A DNA stretch of 64,000 bases from Pseudovibrio sp. Alg231-02 (GTDB taxonomy: Bacteria; Pseudomonadota; Alphaproteobacteria; Rhizobiales; Stappiaceae). Shown here piece by piece: positions 26,264-36,162 of the stretch (position 1 is its first letter; the number at the start of each line of letters is the position of its first letter). A model generated the notes under the pieces. The model saw only the letters and a program-made list of their open reading frames with translations. It searched no databases and had not been told where the DNA came from. A program made the position numbers and the translations under genes. The stretch is from the NCBI RefSeq assembly GCF_900143565.1, contig NZ_FREX01000003.1:124001-188000 (forward strand), in the 5' to 3' direction.

Positions 26264-27424
26264 TCAGATAACTTCAAACCCTGCGTCAAGCGTATCAGCA
26301 AGCCCCATGCCAACTGCATTCTCCAAATCACCAGCAGCAATTGCATCCTTTACGCTGTGGGCGTTGATGACCACCATGCTGCTCATCTTCCACTCAAACA
26401 ACATGACTTGAAGGACCATCATATTGGCAAACAGGAGCACACCGTAATAAAGAGCAAAAACTGGCAGGAAAGCCAGACTGAAAAAGCCACTCTGTGGCTC
26501 TAGTTGGACTCCAACTGTTACAGCCAGAAGAGTACCAACTGCACCTACAATTGAGATACCCACGCCAACAATCACACCATGAATAATATAGGCGCCGTAG
26601 AACTTGGAAGCTCCGATATAACTCTCGAAGCCGGTATCACCAATCTTTGTGGAGTTGGCCTGAAGACGGAAGATTCTCGCCATGGCAAGAGGCCAGAGGA
26701 CCATAGACAACAGAACTACGAGCGGTAGGAAGGCGAGGGCTTTACCTTGTGTATACACCGCCGCAATCAAGATAAATGCGACGGGCAATAACGTGATCGC
26801 ATAAACAGGTATCAACGCATCAAAATAGTTCTTCGCTTTTGCTGAATAACTGAACCGCTGGTTCCCAAAGTAGCTGGCTTCTGCCAGCATTCTGTCCAGT
26901 TTTGCCATGCGCCATGGCAGAGCAATGCCGAGGGTGAGGACTGAGAGGATGGTCCAGAAGAGCCATGCGCCCACATAACGCCATGCAGAGCTTTGCATGT
27001 GGAAGCGAACTCCGCGCCAGCTTGTGCGGGTTAGCAGGTATCTGCGGCGGCGGAACAAGGCGTAGGGTGTCAGCAGAAAACCAACAACAAACATGATACC
27101 GAAACCAACGATTGTTGCAATCGGCCCCATAAACTGGAGGCCAAAACCAAGCGCGTAGAATGGAATTAGGATTGCCAGAGCAATCAGGAAACCAATGAAA
27201 AGCTCTTTGCCCGTGCCATGGTAGCGAAGATGATCGCCTTCCAGATGGGTCGCGGACCAAAGAGATCTACGCAGGCCCGTCATGGCCCAGAAACGGTAGA
27301 TACCCAATGTAGCAACCGTCAAAGTGACCCATGTCATAATGCGTCCGAAGAACGAACCGCCAGAAAAGAGGATATAACTCCGCTTTGGTGAACCCGGATT
27401 TTCCTGAGCAATGTCAATAGTCAT
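26264..27424 (-). CDS. DUF898 (YjgN-family) membrane protein
   Basis: A 386-residue polytopic membrane protein of the DUF898/YjgN family. The N-terminus has the typical YILFSGGSFFGRIMTWVTLT opening, followed by RFWAMTGLRRSLWSATHLEG. Several hydrophobic helices follow in pairs, and the family's ARIFRLQANSTKIG segment is present. ATG at 27424 is preferred over a TTG four codons upstream. It is first in a two-gene unit with the M48 protease. The molecular function of the family is unknown. Confidence 0.83.
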   Translation of the reverse strand: MTIDIAQENPGSPKRSYILFSGGSFFGRIMTWVTLTVATLGIYRFWAMTGLRRSLWSATHLEGDHLRYHGTGKELFIGFLIALAILIPFYALGFGLQFMGPIATIVGFGIMFVVGFLLTPYALFRRRRYLLTRTSWRGVRFHMQSSAWRYVGAWLFWTILSVLTLGIALPWRMAKLDRMLAEASYFGNQRFSYSAKAKNYFDALIPVYAITLLPVAFILIAAVYTQGKALAFLPLVVLLSMVLWPLAMARIFRLQANSTKIGDTGFESYIGASKFYGAYIIHGVIVGVGISIVGAVGTLLAVTVGVQLEPQSGFFSLAFLPVFALYYGVLLFANMMVLQVMLFEWKMSSMVVINAHSVKDAIAAGDLENAVGMGLADTLDAGFEVI

Positions 27425-27572
27425 GGCACGATCCAAAATTTTTAAATAAAAACGTCTTTCTCTGTAATTCTACTCGTCAAATTATGCAAACACTCGAAAG
27501 CTGAGTGAGCATTATTCTTCTATAGCAACTCTTCGGCCGTGAATGCCTGAGGATTTCTTAGGTTAACAAAAA

Positions 27573-27600
27573 ACAGGCGCATCTTTGCAGATGCGCCTGT
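27573..27600 (-). terminator. Terminator of the choXWV operon
   Basis: A perfect 12-base-pair stem (ACAGGCGCATCT/AGATGCGCCTGT) with loop TTGC, followed on the minus strand by TTTTTTGTT. It stands 25 bases after the choV stop and is a standard intrinsic terminator. Confidence 0.88.
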
Positions 27601-27625
27601 GTAGAATCGATGAATGTTCTGCGTC

Positions 27626-28669
27626 CTAAACGAAGCAGTCCATGATTTCCTGTTCGCGAATGATACCGACCGGGCGGTCTCCGCGATAAACTGCGATTGG
27701 ACCAGCGTTGTGGCGCTTCATCTCAATCACTTCGCGGATCATTTGCTTCGCTGCACACTTTGGCATCTCTTCAACGCTCACGATCACATCAGCGCTCATC
27801 TGAGAGAGGTCCGTCATGATGTCTTCAGCGTGCAGAACGTTGAGTGGGTTCATGTGCGCGACAAAGGATTCAACGTACTCATCCGCTGGTTTCTTCACGA
27901 TTTCCTGCGGAGTGCCGATCTGCACCACATGACCACCTTCCATAATGGCGATGCGGTTGCCGATTTTGGCGGCCTCATCAAGATCGTGGCTCACGAACAC
28001 GATGGTTCTGTGTAGTCTTTCCTGCAGCTCCAGCAGCTCATCCTGCAAACGGCTGCGAATGAGAGGATCGAGCGCAGAGAACGGTTCATCCATCAGCAGG
28101 ATTGGTGCATCTGTTGCGAAGGCGCGTGCCAGACCAACACGCTGCTGCATACCACCGGAAAGCTCATGCACGTATTTGTCGCCCCAGCCGCCAAGACCAA
28201 CAAGTTCCAGCTGCTCTTCGACACGTTCCAGACGCTGGGTCTTAGGAATGCCGGAGAGTTCCAGACCGAAGCCAACATTATCTCGCACAGTGCGCCAAGG
28301 CAGCAGGCCGAACTGCTGGAATACCATGGCAACACGTTCGCGGCGCAGTTTACGCAGGCGCGAGGTAGAGCAGGTGGTTGGGTTGACCTGCTCGCCATCG
28401 TCAGCAACGAGCACTTCGCCACGGCAGACCTTGTTAAGTCCATTGATGGCGCGGAGCAGGGTGGACTTGCCAGAACCGGACAGGCCCATGAGAACAAGAA
28501 GTTCGCCCTGCTGGATGTCGAAGGTCGCGTTGGCAACGCCAACCAACTGGCCGGTTTGGTCCTGAATTTCAGCGCGGCTTTTGCCGGCATCAATTAAGGG
28601 CAGGGCAGCGTCGGGCTGATCGCCGAAAACAATGGAAAGGTTTTTGAAGGAAACAACAGGATTGGTCAT
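27626..28669 (-). CDS. choV: Choline ABC transporter ATP-binding protein
   Basis: A 347-residue ATPase of the ProV/ChoV type. Walker A is GLSGSGKS, the signature ELSGGMQQRVGLARA, Walker B LLMDEPFSALD and the switch FVSHDLDEA. A C-terminal extension of about 80 residues carries regulatory CBS-like sequence (HNAGPIAVYRGDRPVGIIRE). The ATG overlaps the choW stop as ATGA. Together with ChoW and ChoX it imports choline for betaine synthesis; the neighbouring betIBA genes support choline rather than glycine betaine as substrate. Confidence 0.93.
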   Translation of the reverse strand: MTNPVVSFKNLSIVFGDQPDAALPLIDAGKSRAEIQDQTGQLVGVANATFDIQQGELLVLMGLSGSGKSTLLRAINGLNKVCRGEVLVADDGEQVNPTTCSTSRLRKLRRERVAMVFQQFGLLPWRTVRDNVGFGLELSGIPKTQRLERVEEQLELVGLGGWGDKYVHELSGGMQQRVGLARAFATDAPILLMDEPFSALDPLIRSRLQDELLELQERLHRTIVFVSHDLDEAAKIGNRIAIMEGGHVVQIGTPQEIVKKPADEYVESFVAHMNPLNVLHAEDIMTDLSQMSADVIVSVEEMPKCAAKQMIREVIEMKRHNAGPIAVYRGDRPVGIIREQEIMDCFV

Positions 28670-29514
28670 TTTTTGCTGCCCTTTTCTTCTGAGCTTTTGA
28701 AGAAACGGTCAAGCACAATAGCAATCAGCACGATTGCAATACCAACCTCAAATCCTTTTGCGATGTTCACTGTGTTCAACGCACGAAGTGTTGGAACACC
28801 AAGGCCATCCGCGCCAACAAGGGCAGCGATCACAACCATGGACAGTGACAACATGATGGTTTGCGTCAGGCCAGCCATAATATTTGGCAGCGCATATGGC
28901 AGCTCAATCTTAAAGAGCTTCTGCCAATAGGTCGCGCCAAAAGCTTCACCAGCTTCCAGCAGATGTTGCGGCGTGGAGGCAACACCAATCTGGGTTAGGC
29001 GAATGGATGCGGGCAGGGCGAAGACGACAGTTGAAATCAGACCTGGAACGACACCCAGTCCGAACAGGATCAGGGCGGGGATCAGGTACACAAACGTTGG
29101 AATTGTCTGCATCAAATCCAGCACAGGCCGTACCCATGAGAAGAACTTAGGGTGATGCGCGGAGTAAACGCCGACAGGAATACCAATCAACATACAGATA
29201 AAGGTGGAGCTGAGGATCAGCGCCAGCGTTTCTGTGGTTTCATCCCAATAGCCCTGGTTGATGATGAGCAGCAGGCTCACTGCAACAAAGGCTGAAAAGA
29301 CGAAGGATCTTCTGACCACAAAGGCCAAAGCTGTGGCAATGACGACAATGCCGAGCGGGTGAGGGGCTTGTAGAACCCATAGTACACTGTCGATGAGCCA
29401 TTCGATTGCAACGGAAATCGCATCGAAAAAGCCACTTGCATTGTCGGTGAGCCAGTCAACTCCCCACTTGGCCCATTTGCCGATGGGTAGTTTGTGCTCT
29501 GTTAGCCACTCCAC
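28666..29514 (-). CDS. choW: Choline ABC transporter permease
   Basis: A 282-residue permease of the ProW/ChoW type. An N-terminal amphipathic segment (GKWAKWGVDWLTDNASGFFD) precedes about six membrane helices. The typical LDLMQTIPTFVYLIPALILFG helix and the EAA loop EAGEAFGATYWQKLFKIELP are present. It follows choX after 206 bases containing a hairpin, and overlaps choV by four bases. Acts in the inner membrane. Confidence 0.93.
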   Translation of the reverse strand: MEWLTEHKLPIGKWAKWGVDWLTDNASGFFDAISVAIEWLIDSVLWVLQAPHPLGIVVIATALAFVVRRSFVFSAFVAVSLLLIINQGYWDETTETLALILSSTFICMLIGIPVGVYSAHHPKFFSWVRPVLDLMQTIPTFVYLIPALILFGLGVVPGLISTVVFALPASIRLTQIGVASTPQHLLEAGEAFGATYWQKLFKIELPYALPNIMAGLTQTIMLSLSMVVIAALVGADGLGVPTLRALNTVNIAKGFEVGIAIVLIAIVLDRFFKSSEEKGSKK

Positions 29515-29663
29515 GGGAAACCTCAGATTTTGTTATTGTGTGTCAACGCGTTAACGTCATTTCATTTATAGGGCAGGATACAGAATTATTGGTACCGACA
29601 AGCAGCTTGCCCCAGTGCGCAATGGTTATTCCAGGTGCCGGAGTGTTCTGGAATAATGCGCTA

Positions 29664-29697
29664 AGAGGCGGACTGCGAGTGTATCGCATCCGCCTCT
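29664..29697 (-). terminator. Hairpin between choX and choW
   Basis: An imperfect inverted repeat (GAGGCGGA with TCCGCCTC, extended by GCGA/TCGC) stands 24 bases after the choX stop. It probably acts as attenuator or transcript-stabilising end, favouring the binding protein over the membrane components. Confidence 0.55.
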
Positions 29698-29720
29698 CAA
29701 TTCATGCTCGGTAATGACCC

Positions 29721-30677
29721 TTAGAGGCCGAATGCAGTCTTTGCAGCAGCAAGACCGTCTTTACCGTCAAAAGTAGTTACGCCAGCAAGCCATTTATCAA
29801 GAGCCTCAGGGTTCTTCTTGATCCATGCTTTTGCTGCGTCTGTTGGCTCTTCACCGTCGTTCAGAATACCGTTCATGATCTCGTTCTCCATCTGCAGGGA
29901 GAAGGTGAGGTTCTGAAGGAATTTGCCCATGTTTGCGCACTCAGCAGAGTAACCTGCGCGGGTGTTGGTCAGAACGTCAGCGCCGCCGAAGTTTGGACCG
30001 AAGAACTCGTCACCACCGGTGAGGTACTTCAACTCAAAATTGGAGTTCATTGGGTGCGGTGCCCAACCGAGGAAGACGATGTCCTGGTTCTTGCGGGTTT
30101 TACGCGCGACCTGGGACAGCATGCCAGCTTCAGATGATTCGACGAGGTCGAATTTGTCGAGACCGAACGCGTTTTTCTCGATCATATCGAGGATCAGACG
30201 GTTACCGTCGTTGCCCGCTTCAATGCCGTAGATCTCGCCATCAAGGTCTCCAGAGAATTTTGCGATGTCCGCAAAGTCCTTCAAACCCTTGTCATAGGTA
30301 TACTTAGGAACAGCCAAAGTATACTTGGCGCCAGTCAGGTTGGTTTGAACAGTATCAACGGTGCCAGCTTCACGATATTTCGCGATATCAGCTTCCATTG
30401 TCGGCATCCAATTGCCGAGGAATACATCAATATCGTTGTTTGCGAGAGACGCATAAGTGACTGGAACGGAAAGTACTTTTACGTCTGTTTCGTAACCGAT
30501 CGCGTCCAGCACAGACGTTGCTGTGGCGGTGGTTGCGGTGATGTCTGTCCAGCCCACGTCGGAGAAGCGTACAGTTTTACAGGCTTCCGCTTCTGCGGCG
30601 AGAGCTGACCCAGTGATTAGTAATAGTACTGAAGCAGAAGTAGAAAGTTTCTTTATCAGGCCACTAGCAACACTCAT
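29721..30677 (-). CDS. choX: Choline ABC transporter substrate-binding protein
   Basis: A 318-residue periplasmic binding protein of the ChoX type. The signal peptide covers residues 1-27, ending in ALA. The mature start CKTVRFSDVGWTDITATT and the LGNWMPTMEADI segment supply aromatic residues of the kind that form a cage around the trimethylammonium group. GVTTFDGKDGLAAAKTAFGL is the C-terminus. First gene of the choXWV unit, divergent from betI with a BetI-type operator in between, so choline induction through BetI is likely. Confidence 0.93.
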   Translation of the reverse strand: MSVASGLIKKLSTSASVLLLITGSALAAEAEACKTVRFSDVGWTDITATTATATSVLDAIGYETDVKVLSVPVTYASLANNDIDVFLGNWMPTMEADIAKYREAGTVDTVQTNLTGAKYTLAVPKYTYDKGLKDFADIAKFSGDLDGEIYGIEAGNDGNRLILDMIEKNAFGLDKFDLVESSEAGMLSQVARKTRKNQDIVFLGWAPHPMNSNFELKYLTGGDEFFGPNFGGADVLTNTRAGYSAECANMGKFLQNLTFSLQMENEIMNGILNDGEEPTDAAKAWIKKNPEALDKWLAGVTTFDGKDGLAAAKTAFGL

Positions 30678-30905
30678 GTAAATCTCCCCAATTTCGATAT
30701 TTATTTAATAGAGCCGTAGAATTGTGTAGAAAACATGTCCCAAACACTATCATGGCGACAATTAAATTTTCAAATTCCTTCGTTCACTAAAGCTAATAAA
30801 CACCCGATGGACTAAAGGCAACCTCTCCGTCAGATATTAATTACGATAAATCTGAGTGCAATACTTTTCAAAAGCTCCGAAATGTTCTAAGAACTATTTT
30901 TATTG

Positions 30906-30919
30906 ATTGAACGTTCAAT
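30906..30919. promoter_or_regulatory. BetI operator (candidate)
   Basis: The perfect 14-base palindrome ATTGAACGTTCAAT closely resembles known BetI sites. It lies 31 bases before the betI ATG and in the divergent region shared with choX, where a bound repressor could control both units. Choline would release BetI. Confidence 0.8.
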
Positions 30920-30949
30920 AAAAATAATCTTGGAGTGAGTTCGGCGCAA

Positions 30950-31552
30950 ATGCCTAAGGTCGGAATGGAAGAGGAACGCAAAACCTCGATAATTATGGCA
31001 ACGATCAAAGCGATCCATGAAAAAGGATACGCAGCGACGACAATGGCAGATATTGCCAAGAATGCCGGCGTTTCGACGGGTCTGCCACATCACTACTTTG
31101 GCTCGAAGGCAGCTGTCTTCAACGCGACCATGAGCTTTTTGCTGACGGACTTGAGCAAGCAATCCCGCAAGCGCTTGCTCAAGACGAAAACCCCTATGGA
31201 GCGGATCGATGCGATCATCCATACCAACTTCAGCGATGAGCAGTTTCAGCCCTCTGTTATCTCGGCGTGGTTTGCGTTTTATGTGGTTGCACGAACGGAA
31301 CCGGGAACACGCCGGTTGCTTCAGATCTACCACCGACGGCTGATCTCGAACCTCACTGCGGAATACCACCGCGTCACAGATCGTGAGACGGCAATTACAG
31401 CGGCAGAAGGTACAGCTGCGATGATTGACGGGCTCTGGCTGCAATGCGTGCTAACGACAAACCGGCCTGACGGGTCACCGGCAACAATGCTGGTTCAGGA
31501 CTACGTGAAGAAGTGCTTCGACAGCTTTGAAACGACAGAAACTACACAATAA
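30950..31552 (+). CDS. betI: TetR-family repressor of choline/betaine genes
   Basis: A 200-residue TetR-type regulator. ATG at 30950 is preferred over an in-frame GTG at 30935 because BetI proteins begin MPKVGM and GGAG lies upstream. The HTH is at about residues 27-47 ([22 protein letters not shown]); SAWFAFY in the C-terminal ligand domain is typical of BetI. It is the first gene of betI-betA-betB and sits beside a perfect BetI-type palindrome, so autorepression is likely. Confidence 0.93.
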   Translation: MPKVGMEEERKTSIIMATIKAIHEKGYAATTMADIAKNAGVSTGLPHHYFGSKAAVFNATMSFLLTDLSKQSRKRLLKTKTPMERIDAIIHTNFSDEQFQPSVISAWFAFYVVARTEPGTRRLLQIYHRRLISNLTAEYHRVTDRETAITAAEGTAAMIDGLWLQCVLTTNRPDGSPATMLVQDYVKKCFDSFETTETTQ

Positions 31553-31587
31553 TAACTGGAATACGGCTTCAAGCCCAAGAGAATACA

Positions 31588-33237
31588 ATGACTGCAGATT
31601 TCATTATTGTAGGCGCCGGCTCTGCTGGATGCGCCCTGGCAAACCGTCTTTCTGAAGATCCCCAAAACAAGGTGGTTTTGCTGGAGTTTGGTGGTACGGA
31701 TATCGGTCCGTTTATCCAAATGCCCGCTGCCTTGTCCTATCCCATGAACATGTCCCGCTACGATTGGGGCTATGAGAGCGCGCCCGAGCCGCATCTGGAT
31801 GGGCGTAAGCTTGCTTTGCCACGTGGTAAGGTGATTGGCGGCTCTTCCTCCATCAACGGCATGGTCTATGTGCGCGGCAATGCCTGCGACTTTGACAGCT
31901 GGGAGGAGATGGGGGCGAAAGGCTGGGGTTACCAGAACGTTTTGCCTTACTTCCAGCGCCTTGAGAATACCGAGATCGACGGAGACTGGCGCGGAAAGTC
32001 CGGCCCACTCTACGTCTCTCGCGGTACACGCTGGAGCCCGCTTTACGATGCCTTTGTGCAGGCTGGTGAAGAGGCTGGTTATGCCAAAACTGACGACTAC
32101 AACGGTTATCGTCAGGAAGGCTTTGGCGATATGGAGATGACGGTGCACAATGGCCGTCGCTGGTCCGCCTCCAATGCCTACCTCTGGCCCATCAAAGGCC
32201 GCGAGAATCTGGAGATTATCTCTGGTGCGCACGTTAATCGCATTCTCATGGAAGGCAAACGTGCTGTTGGCGTTGAGTATGTACGTGGCGGGCAAGTACA
32301 TCAGGTCAAATGCTCCCGCGAAGTTGTCGTTTCTGCGTCTTCCATCAACTCTCCAAAGCTTCTGATGCATTCCGGCATTGGTGATGCAGCTGCTCTGTCC
32401 GCTCTGGGCATTGATGTGATTGCAGATCGCAAGGGTGTTGGTGCGAACCTTCAGGATCATCTGGAACTCTATATTCAGCAGGCGTGTACTCAGCCGATTA
32501 CGCTCTACAAGCACTGGAATCTGATCTCCAAAGGCGTGATCGGAGCTCAGTGGCAGCTGGCGAAATCTGGTCTGGGCACCACCAACCACTTTGAGACCTG
32601 CGGCTTTATTCGCTCCAAAGCGGGCGTGATGTACCCTGACATTCAGTTCCACTTCCTGCCGTTTGCGGTTCGTTATGACGGGCAGGCGGCGGCTGAAGGC
32701 CATGGCTATCAGGTTCATGTTGGTCCGATGCGCTCCAAGTCTCGCGGTGCGGTGACGCTGCAGTCTGCGGACCCAATGGACAAGCCGAATGTGCTGTTCA
32801 ACTACATGAGCCATGAAGACGATTGGGAAGATTTCCGCCAGTGCATTCGCCTGACACGTGAGCTATTTGCTCAGCAGGCGTTTGATCCATTCCGTGGCAA
32901 GGAAATTCAACCAGGCAAAGACGTTGAAAGCGACGATCAACTGAATGCTTTCATCAAAGAACATGTCGAGAGCGCCTTCCATCCGTGTGGCACCTGTAAG
33001 ATGGGTGACACGAATGACGAGAGTGCTGTGGTTGACAGCGAATGTCGTGTGATTGGTGTTGACGGTTTGCGCGTTGCGGATAGCTCCATCTTCCCGCAGA
33101 TTACGAACGGAAACCTCAATGCACCTTCCATCATGGTTGGTGAGAAGGCTGCAGACCATATTCTCGGAAAAGGTATGCTTCCTGCCAGTGATAAGCAGGC
33201 GTGGGTTCACCCGAACTGGCAGAACGAACAACGGTAA
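31588..33237 (+). CDS. betA: Choline dehydrogenase
   Basis: A 549-residue FAD-dependent GMC oxidoreductase that oxidises choline to betaine aldehyde. The dinucleotide-binding motif GAGSAG is at residues 9-14, followed by [20 protein letters not shown] (GMC signature 1) and [15 protein letters not shown] (signature 2). [10 protein letters not shown] contains the active-site His, and [20 protein letters not shown] ends the FAD fold. Length is normal. It starts 35 bases after betI; betC (choline sulfatase), found in many rhizobial loci, is absent here. Confidence 0.95.
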   Translation: MTADFIIVGAGSAGCALANRLSEDPQNKVVLLEFGGTDIGPFIQMPAALSYPMNMSRYDWGYESAPEPHLDGRKLALPRGKVIGGSSSINGMVYVRGNACDFDSWEEMGAKGWGYQNVLPYFQRLENTEIDGDWRGKSGPLYVSRGTRWSPLYDAFVQAGEEAGYAKTDDYNGYRQEGFGDMEMTVHNGRRWSASNAYLWPIKGRENLEIISGAHVNRILMEGKRAVGVEYVRGGQVHQVKCSREVVVSASSINSPKLLMHSGIGDAAALSALGIDVIADRKGVGANLQDHLELYIQQACTQPITLYKHWNLISKGVIGAQWQLAKSGLGTTNHFETCGFIRSKAGVMYPDIQFHFLPFAVRYDGQAAAEGHGYQVHVGPMRSKSRGAVTLQSADPMDKPNVLFNYMSHEDDWEDFRQCIRLTRELFAQQAFDPFRGKEIQPGKDVESDDQLNAFIKEHVESAFHPCGTCKMGDTNDESAVVDSECRVIGVDGLRVADSSIFPQITNGNLNAPSIMVGEKAADHILGKGMLPASDKQAWVHPNWQNEQR

Positions 33238-33252
33238 GTGTTGGATTAAGAA

Positions 33253-34749
33253 ATGACGAAAACAGATAACCTGACAAATGCATCCCTGCGTGCGCAGCCT
33301 GGTGGCTCTCACTTTATTGGCGGCACTTACGTTGAAGACACGATGGGTGAGGAGATCCTCAGCCTTTACCCTGCAACACAGGAAGTGATTGCGCGGGTTC
33401 ACTCCGCAACACCGGCAATCATCACCAAAGCTGTTGCATCCGCACGGACGGGCTTTGCAATCTGGCGTTCCATGGCACCTGCTGAGCGCTCCCGCGTTCT
33501 GCGTAAGGCTGCTGACCTGATGCGCGAGCGTAACCGTGAGCTTTCCGAGCTGGAAACGCTTGATACGGGTAAGCCGCTGCAGGAAACTCTGGTGGCTGAT
33601 GCTGCTTCCGGTGCTGAAGCGCTGGAATACTTTGCAAGCGTTGCGGCTACCTCTAACGGCGAACACATCGATCTGGGTGGCTCTTATGCCTTGACCAAGC
33701 GCGAGCCACTGGGCATTTGCCTTGGCATTGGCGCCTGGAACTATCCGATTCAGATTGCTGCATGGAAAGCTGCTCCGGCGCTGGCTGCTGGTAATGCAAT
33801 GATCTTCAAACCATCTGAAGTGACTTGCCTTTCTGCGCTCAAGCTGGCTGAGATTTTCCGTGAAGCGGGCTTGCCGGATGGTGTGTTCAACGTAGTGCAG
33901 GCAAACCGTGAAGCAGCTGCTTCTCTGGTTTCCCATCCTGAAATTGCCAAGGTTTCCCTGACGGGTTCCGTGCCAACCGGTATGAAGGTTGCTGAAAAAG
34001 CAGCTTCTCAGCTGAAGCACATGAGCCTTGAGCTGGGCGGCAAATCTCCGGTGGTGATCTTTGAAGACAGTGACATCGACAATGCCGTTGCTGCAGCGAT
34101 GAACGCGAACTTCTATTCCACCGGTCAGATTTGCTCCAACGGCACACGCGTGTTCGTGCACTCTTCCATCAAGGATGAGTTCCTGAAGCGTCTGAAAGAG
34201 CGGACCGAGAAGATCCTTATTGGTGACCCGCTCAATGAAGACACACAGCTTGGCCCGCTTGTCTCCAAAGCTCAGCTTGAGAAAGTGATGGACTACATCG
34301 CGATTGGACAGAGCGAAGGTGCGGTTCTCTATGCTGGTGGTGGACGTCCGCAGGTGGCAGGCCTTGGTCGTGGACTGTTTGTTGAGCCAACCATCTTCAC
34401 TGAGGTCAAAGACGACATGCGCATTGCTTGCGAAGAGATCTTTGGTCCTGTGATGTGTGTGCTGGACTTTGATGATGAAGCTGATGTGATCCGCCGCGCC
34501 AACAACACCGAGTTTGGTTTGGCTGCTGCTGTGTTCACCAAAGACATTCAGCGTGCTTACCGTGTGATTGATCAGTTGGAAGCTGGCACTTGCTGGATCA
34601 ACAACTACAACCTGACCCCGGTCGAGATGCCATTTGGTGGCTTCAAGAACTCCGGTATTGGACGTGAGAATGGTCAGTGGGCGCTGGATCAGTACTCTCA
34701 GGTCAAGAGCATCTATGTAGAGATGGGTGATGTTGAGGCTGGCTGGTAA
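33253..34749 (+). CDS. betB: Betaine aldehyde dehydrogenase
   Basis: A 498-residue NAD(P)-dependent aldehyde dehydrogenase converting betaine aldehyde to glycine betaine, the osmoprotectant. Catalytic Glu260 is in LELGGKSP and catalytic Cys294 in GQICSNGTR. The Rossmann GSVPTG and the C-terminal [15 protein letters not shown] motif are present. It begins 15 bases after betA. With ChoXWV the locus forms a complete path from external choline to betaine. Confidence 0.95.
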   Translation: MTKTDNLTNASLRAQPGGSHFIGGTYVEDTMGEEILSLYPATQEVIARVHSATPAIITKAVASARTGFAIWRSMAPAERSRVLRKAADLMRERNRELSELETLDTGKPLQETLVADAASGAEALEYFASVAATSNGEHIDLGGSYALTKREPLGICLGIGAWNYPIQIAAWKAAPALAAGNAMIFKPSEVTCLSALKLAEIFREAGLPDGVFNVVQANREAAASLVSHPEIAKVSLTGSVPTGMKVAEKAASQLKHMSLELGGKSPVVIFEDSDIDNAVAAAMNANFYSTGQICSNGTRVFVHSSIKDEFLKRLKERTEKILIGDPLNEDTQLGPLVSKAQLEKVMDYIAIGQSEGAVLYAGGGRPQVAGLGRGLFVEPTIFTEVKDDMRIACEEIFGPVMCVLDFDDEADVIRRANNTEFGLAAAVFTKDIQRAYRVIDQLEAGTCWINNYNLTPVEMPFGGFKNSGIGRENGQWALDQYSQVKSIYVEMGDVEAGW

Positions 34750-34808
34750 GCAGCCTCAACCATCATTTTGAATGAGCAGAGTAGGGGCTTTTGTTCGCGT
34801 ATCTTTAT

Positions 34809-34833
34809 CCGAAAACCGGTTTCCACTTTTCGG
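34809..34833. repeat. CCGAAAA-type palindromic intergenic element
   Basis: CCGAAAA and TTTTCGG arms flank an 11-base spacer between the convergent betB and HlyD-type genes. Very similar short elements are dispersed in Hyphomicrobiales genomes. A related copy is at 54371-54394 in this window. It could also act as a terminator for either gene. Confidence 0.55.
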
Positions 34834-34848
34834 CGATACACGGCGTCC

Positions 34849-36162
34849 CTACTCACGCATTGCGTGGGCGATCTGATCGACCATTGGCTTCATGATGTAT
34901 GAGATCACCGTGCGGTTTTCTGTTTGAATGAACGCCTCGACCGGCATACCCGGCACCAGATTTTTACCACCCAGCTTGTCCAGCTGATCTTCTGAGATTG
35001 TCAGCTCAGCCATATAGAAACTGAGACCGGTTTTGGGGTCTTCCAAAAGATCAGGTGAGATCGTCTTCACCTGAGCTGTCAGCTCGGGTGTTGTGCGTTG
35101 ATCAAAGCTTGGCAGGCGGATCGTTGCTTCCTGATTGGGCGTCAACTGATCCACATCGATTGGCTGCACCTGCGCTTCAATCACCAGAACGTCTTCACGT
35201 GGCACAACTTGCATCAACACCTCTCCGGGAGCGATAACACCGCCGATGGTGTGAATGGTCAGGTCGTGCACTGTGCCAGACTGGGGTGATTTGATTTCCA
35301 TGCGCATCAGCTGGTCCTGTGCAGCGATCTTCTTTTCTTCAAGTTGAGCAACCTCTGCCCGGACTTGCTGAAGCTGTTCCAGTGTCTTTGTCAGCACATC
35401 TTCTTCGATCTGCATGATCTGAATATTGCGCTCCGCGATGGCTTCTTCTGTCTTAGCGACCTGAGCTATGAAGTCCCCATATTCACCCTGAAGCTTGGTT
35501 TTTTCGCGCTTGAGGGCTGTGACACGGGACTCTGTAACCAGTCTTTTGGCCAGTAGTTTGTTGAGGTCTTCCAACTCGCCATCGATCAGGCTGATCTCGA
35601 TTTCTTTGGCATCTCTTTGTTGAGACAGTCCATCAATTTGCTTTCTATACTGCTGAATCTGAGCACGCATCTGGTCCTGTCGGCCACGCAGGTTCTTGGT
35701 CTTCGCAACCATCATCCGGCGTTGCCCTTCCTGAATGGTGTTCAGGACCTGAGAATGTGCATCATCTGTGGCTCGTGTTGAGAAGAGTATTTCTTCTTCT
35801 CCATCACGTTCTGCGATCAAACGGGCTTCCTGCGAGTAAAGATTGTCGAGCTGTTTGGTCACGACAGCAAGGTTGGCGCGGGTCACTGTGTCATCAAGGC
35901 GGAGTAGGGTGTCTCCGACTTCGACAGTGTCCCCGTCAGTTACCATGATGGAGCGGACAATTCCGCCTTCCATGTGCTGCACATTCTTGGTGTTGGTTTC
36001 AACGACAATGGTACCTGGAGCGATGATCGCGCCGCGGATTTCCATCAGGCCGCCCCAGAGGCCTACGCCTCCAACAAGGATAACAACCAGAAGACCAGCG
36101 CAGATCAGATGGAATCTAATGCTACCCTTGATCTGCTTGTCACTTTCAGAATGATTATACAT
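34849..36162 (-). CDS. Type I secretion periplasmic adaptor (HlyD family)
   Basis: A 437-residue membrane fusion protein. One N-terminal membrane helix (about 20-42), then a split lipoyl/barrel-sandwich half (GTIVVETNTKNVQHMEGGIV), a long coiled-coil hairpin from about 95 to 280 rich in Glu, Gln and Arg, and the second lipoyl half with IKSPQSGTV. The C-terminal GMPVEAFIQTENRTVISYIM is the HlyD/PrtE ending. It bridges the inner-membrane ABC transporter to a TolC-like outer-membrane channel, which is not encoded here. Its ATG overlaps the ABC gene stop (TAATG). Confidence 0.92.
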   Translation of the reverse strand: MYNHSESDKQIKGSIRFHLICAGLLVVILVGGVGLWGGLMEIRGAIIAPGTIVVETNTKNVQHMEGGIVRSIMVTDGDTVEVGDTLLRLDDTVTRANLAVVTKQLDNLYSQEARLIAERDGEEEILFSTRATDDAHSQVLNTIQEGQRRMMVAKTKNLRGRQDQMRAQIQQYRKQIDGLSQQRDAKEIEISLIDGELEDLNKLLAKRLVTESRVTALKREKTKLQGEYGDFIAQVAKTEEAIAERNIQIMQIEEDVLTKTLEQLQQVRAEVAQLEEKKIAAQDQLMRMEIKSPQSGTVHDLTIHTIGGVIAPGEVLMQVVPREDVLVIEAQVQPIDVDQLTPNQEATIRLPSFDQRTTPELTAQVKTISPDLLEDPKTGLSFYMAELTISEDQLDKLGGKNLVPGMPVEAFIQTENRTVISYIMKPMVDQIAHAMRE

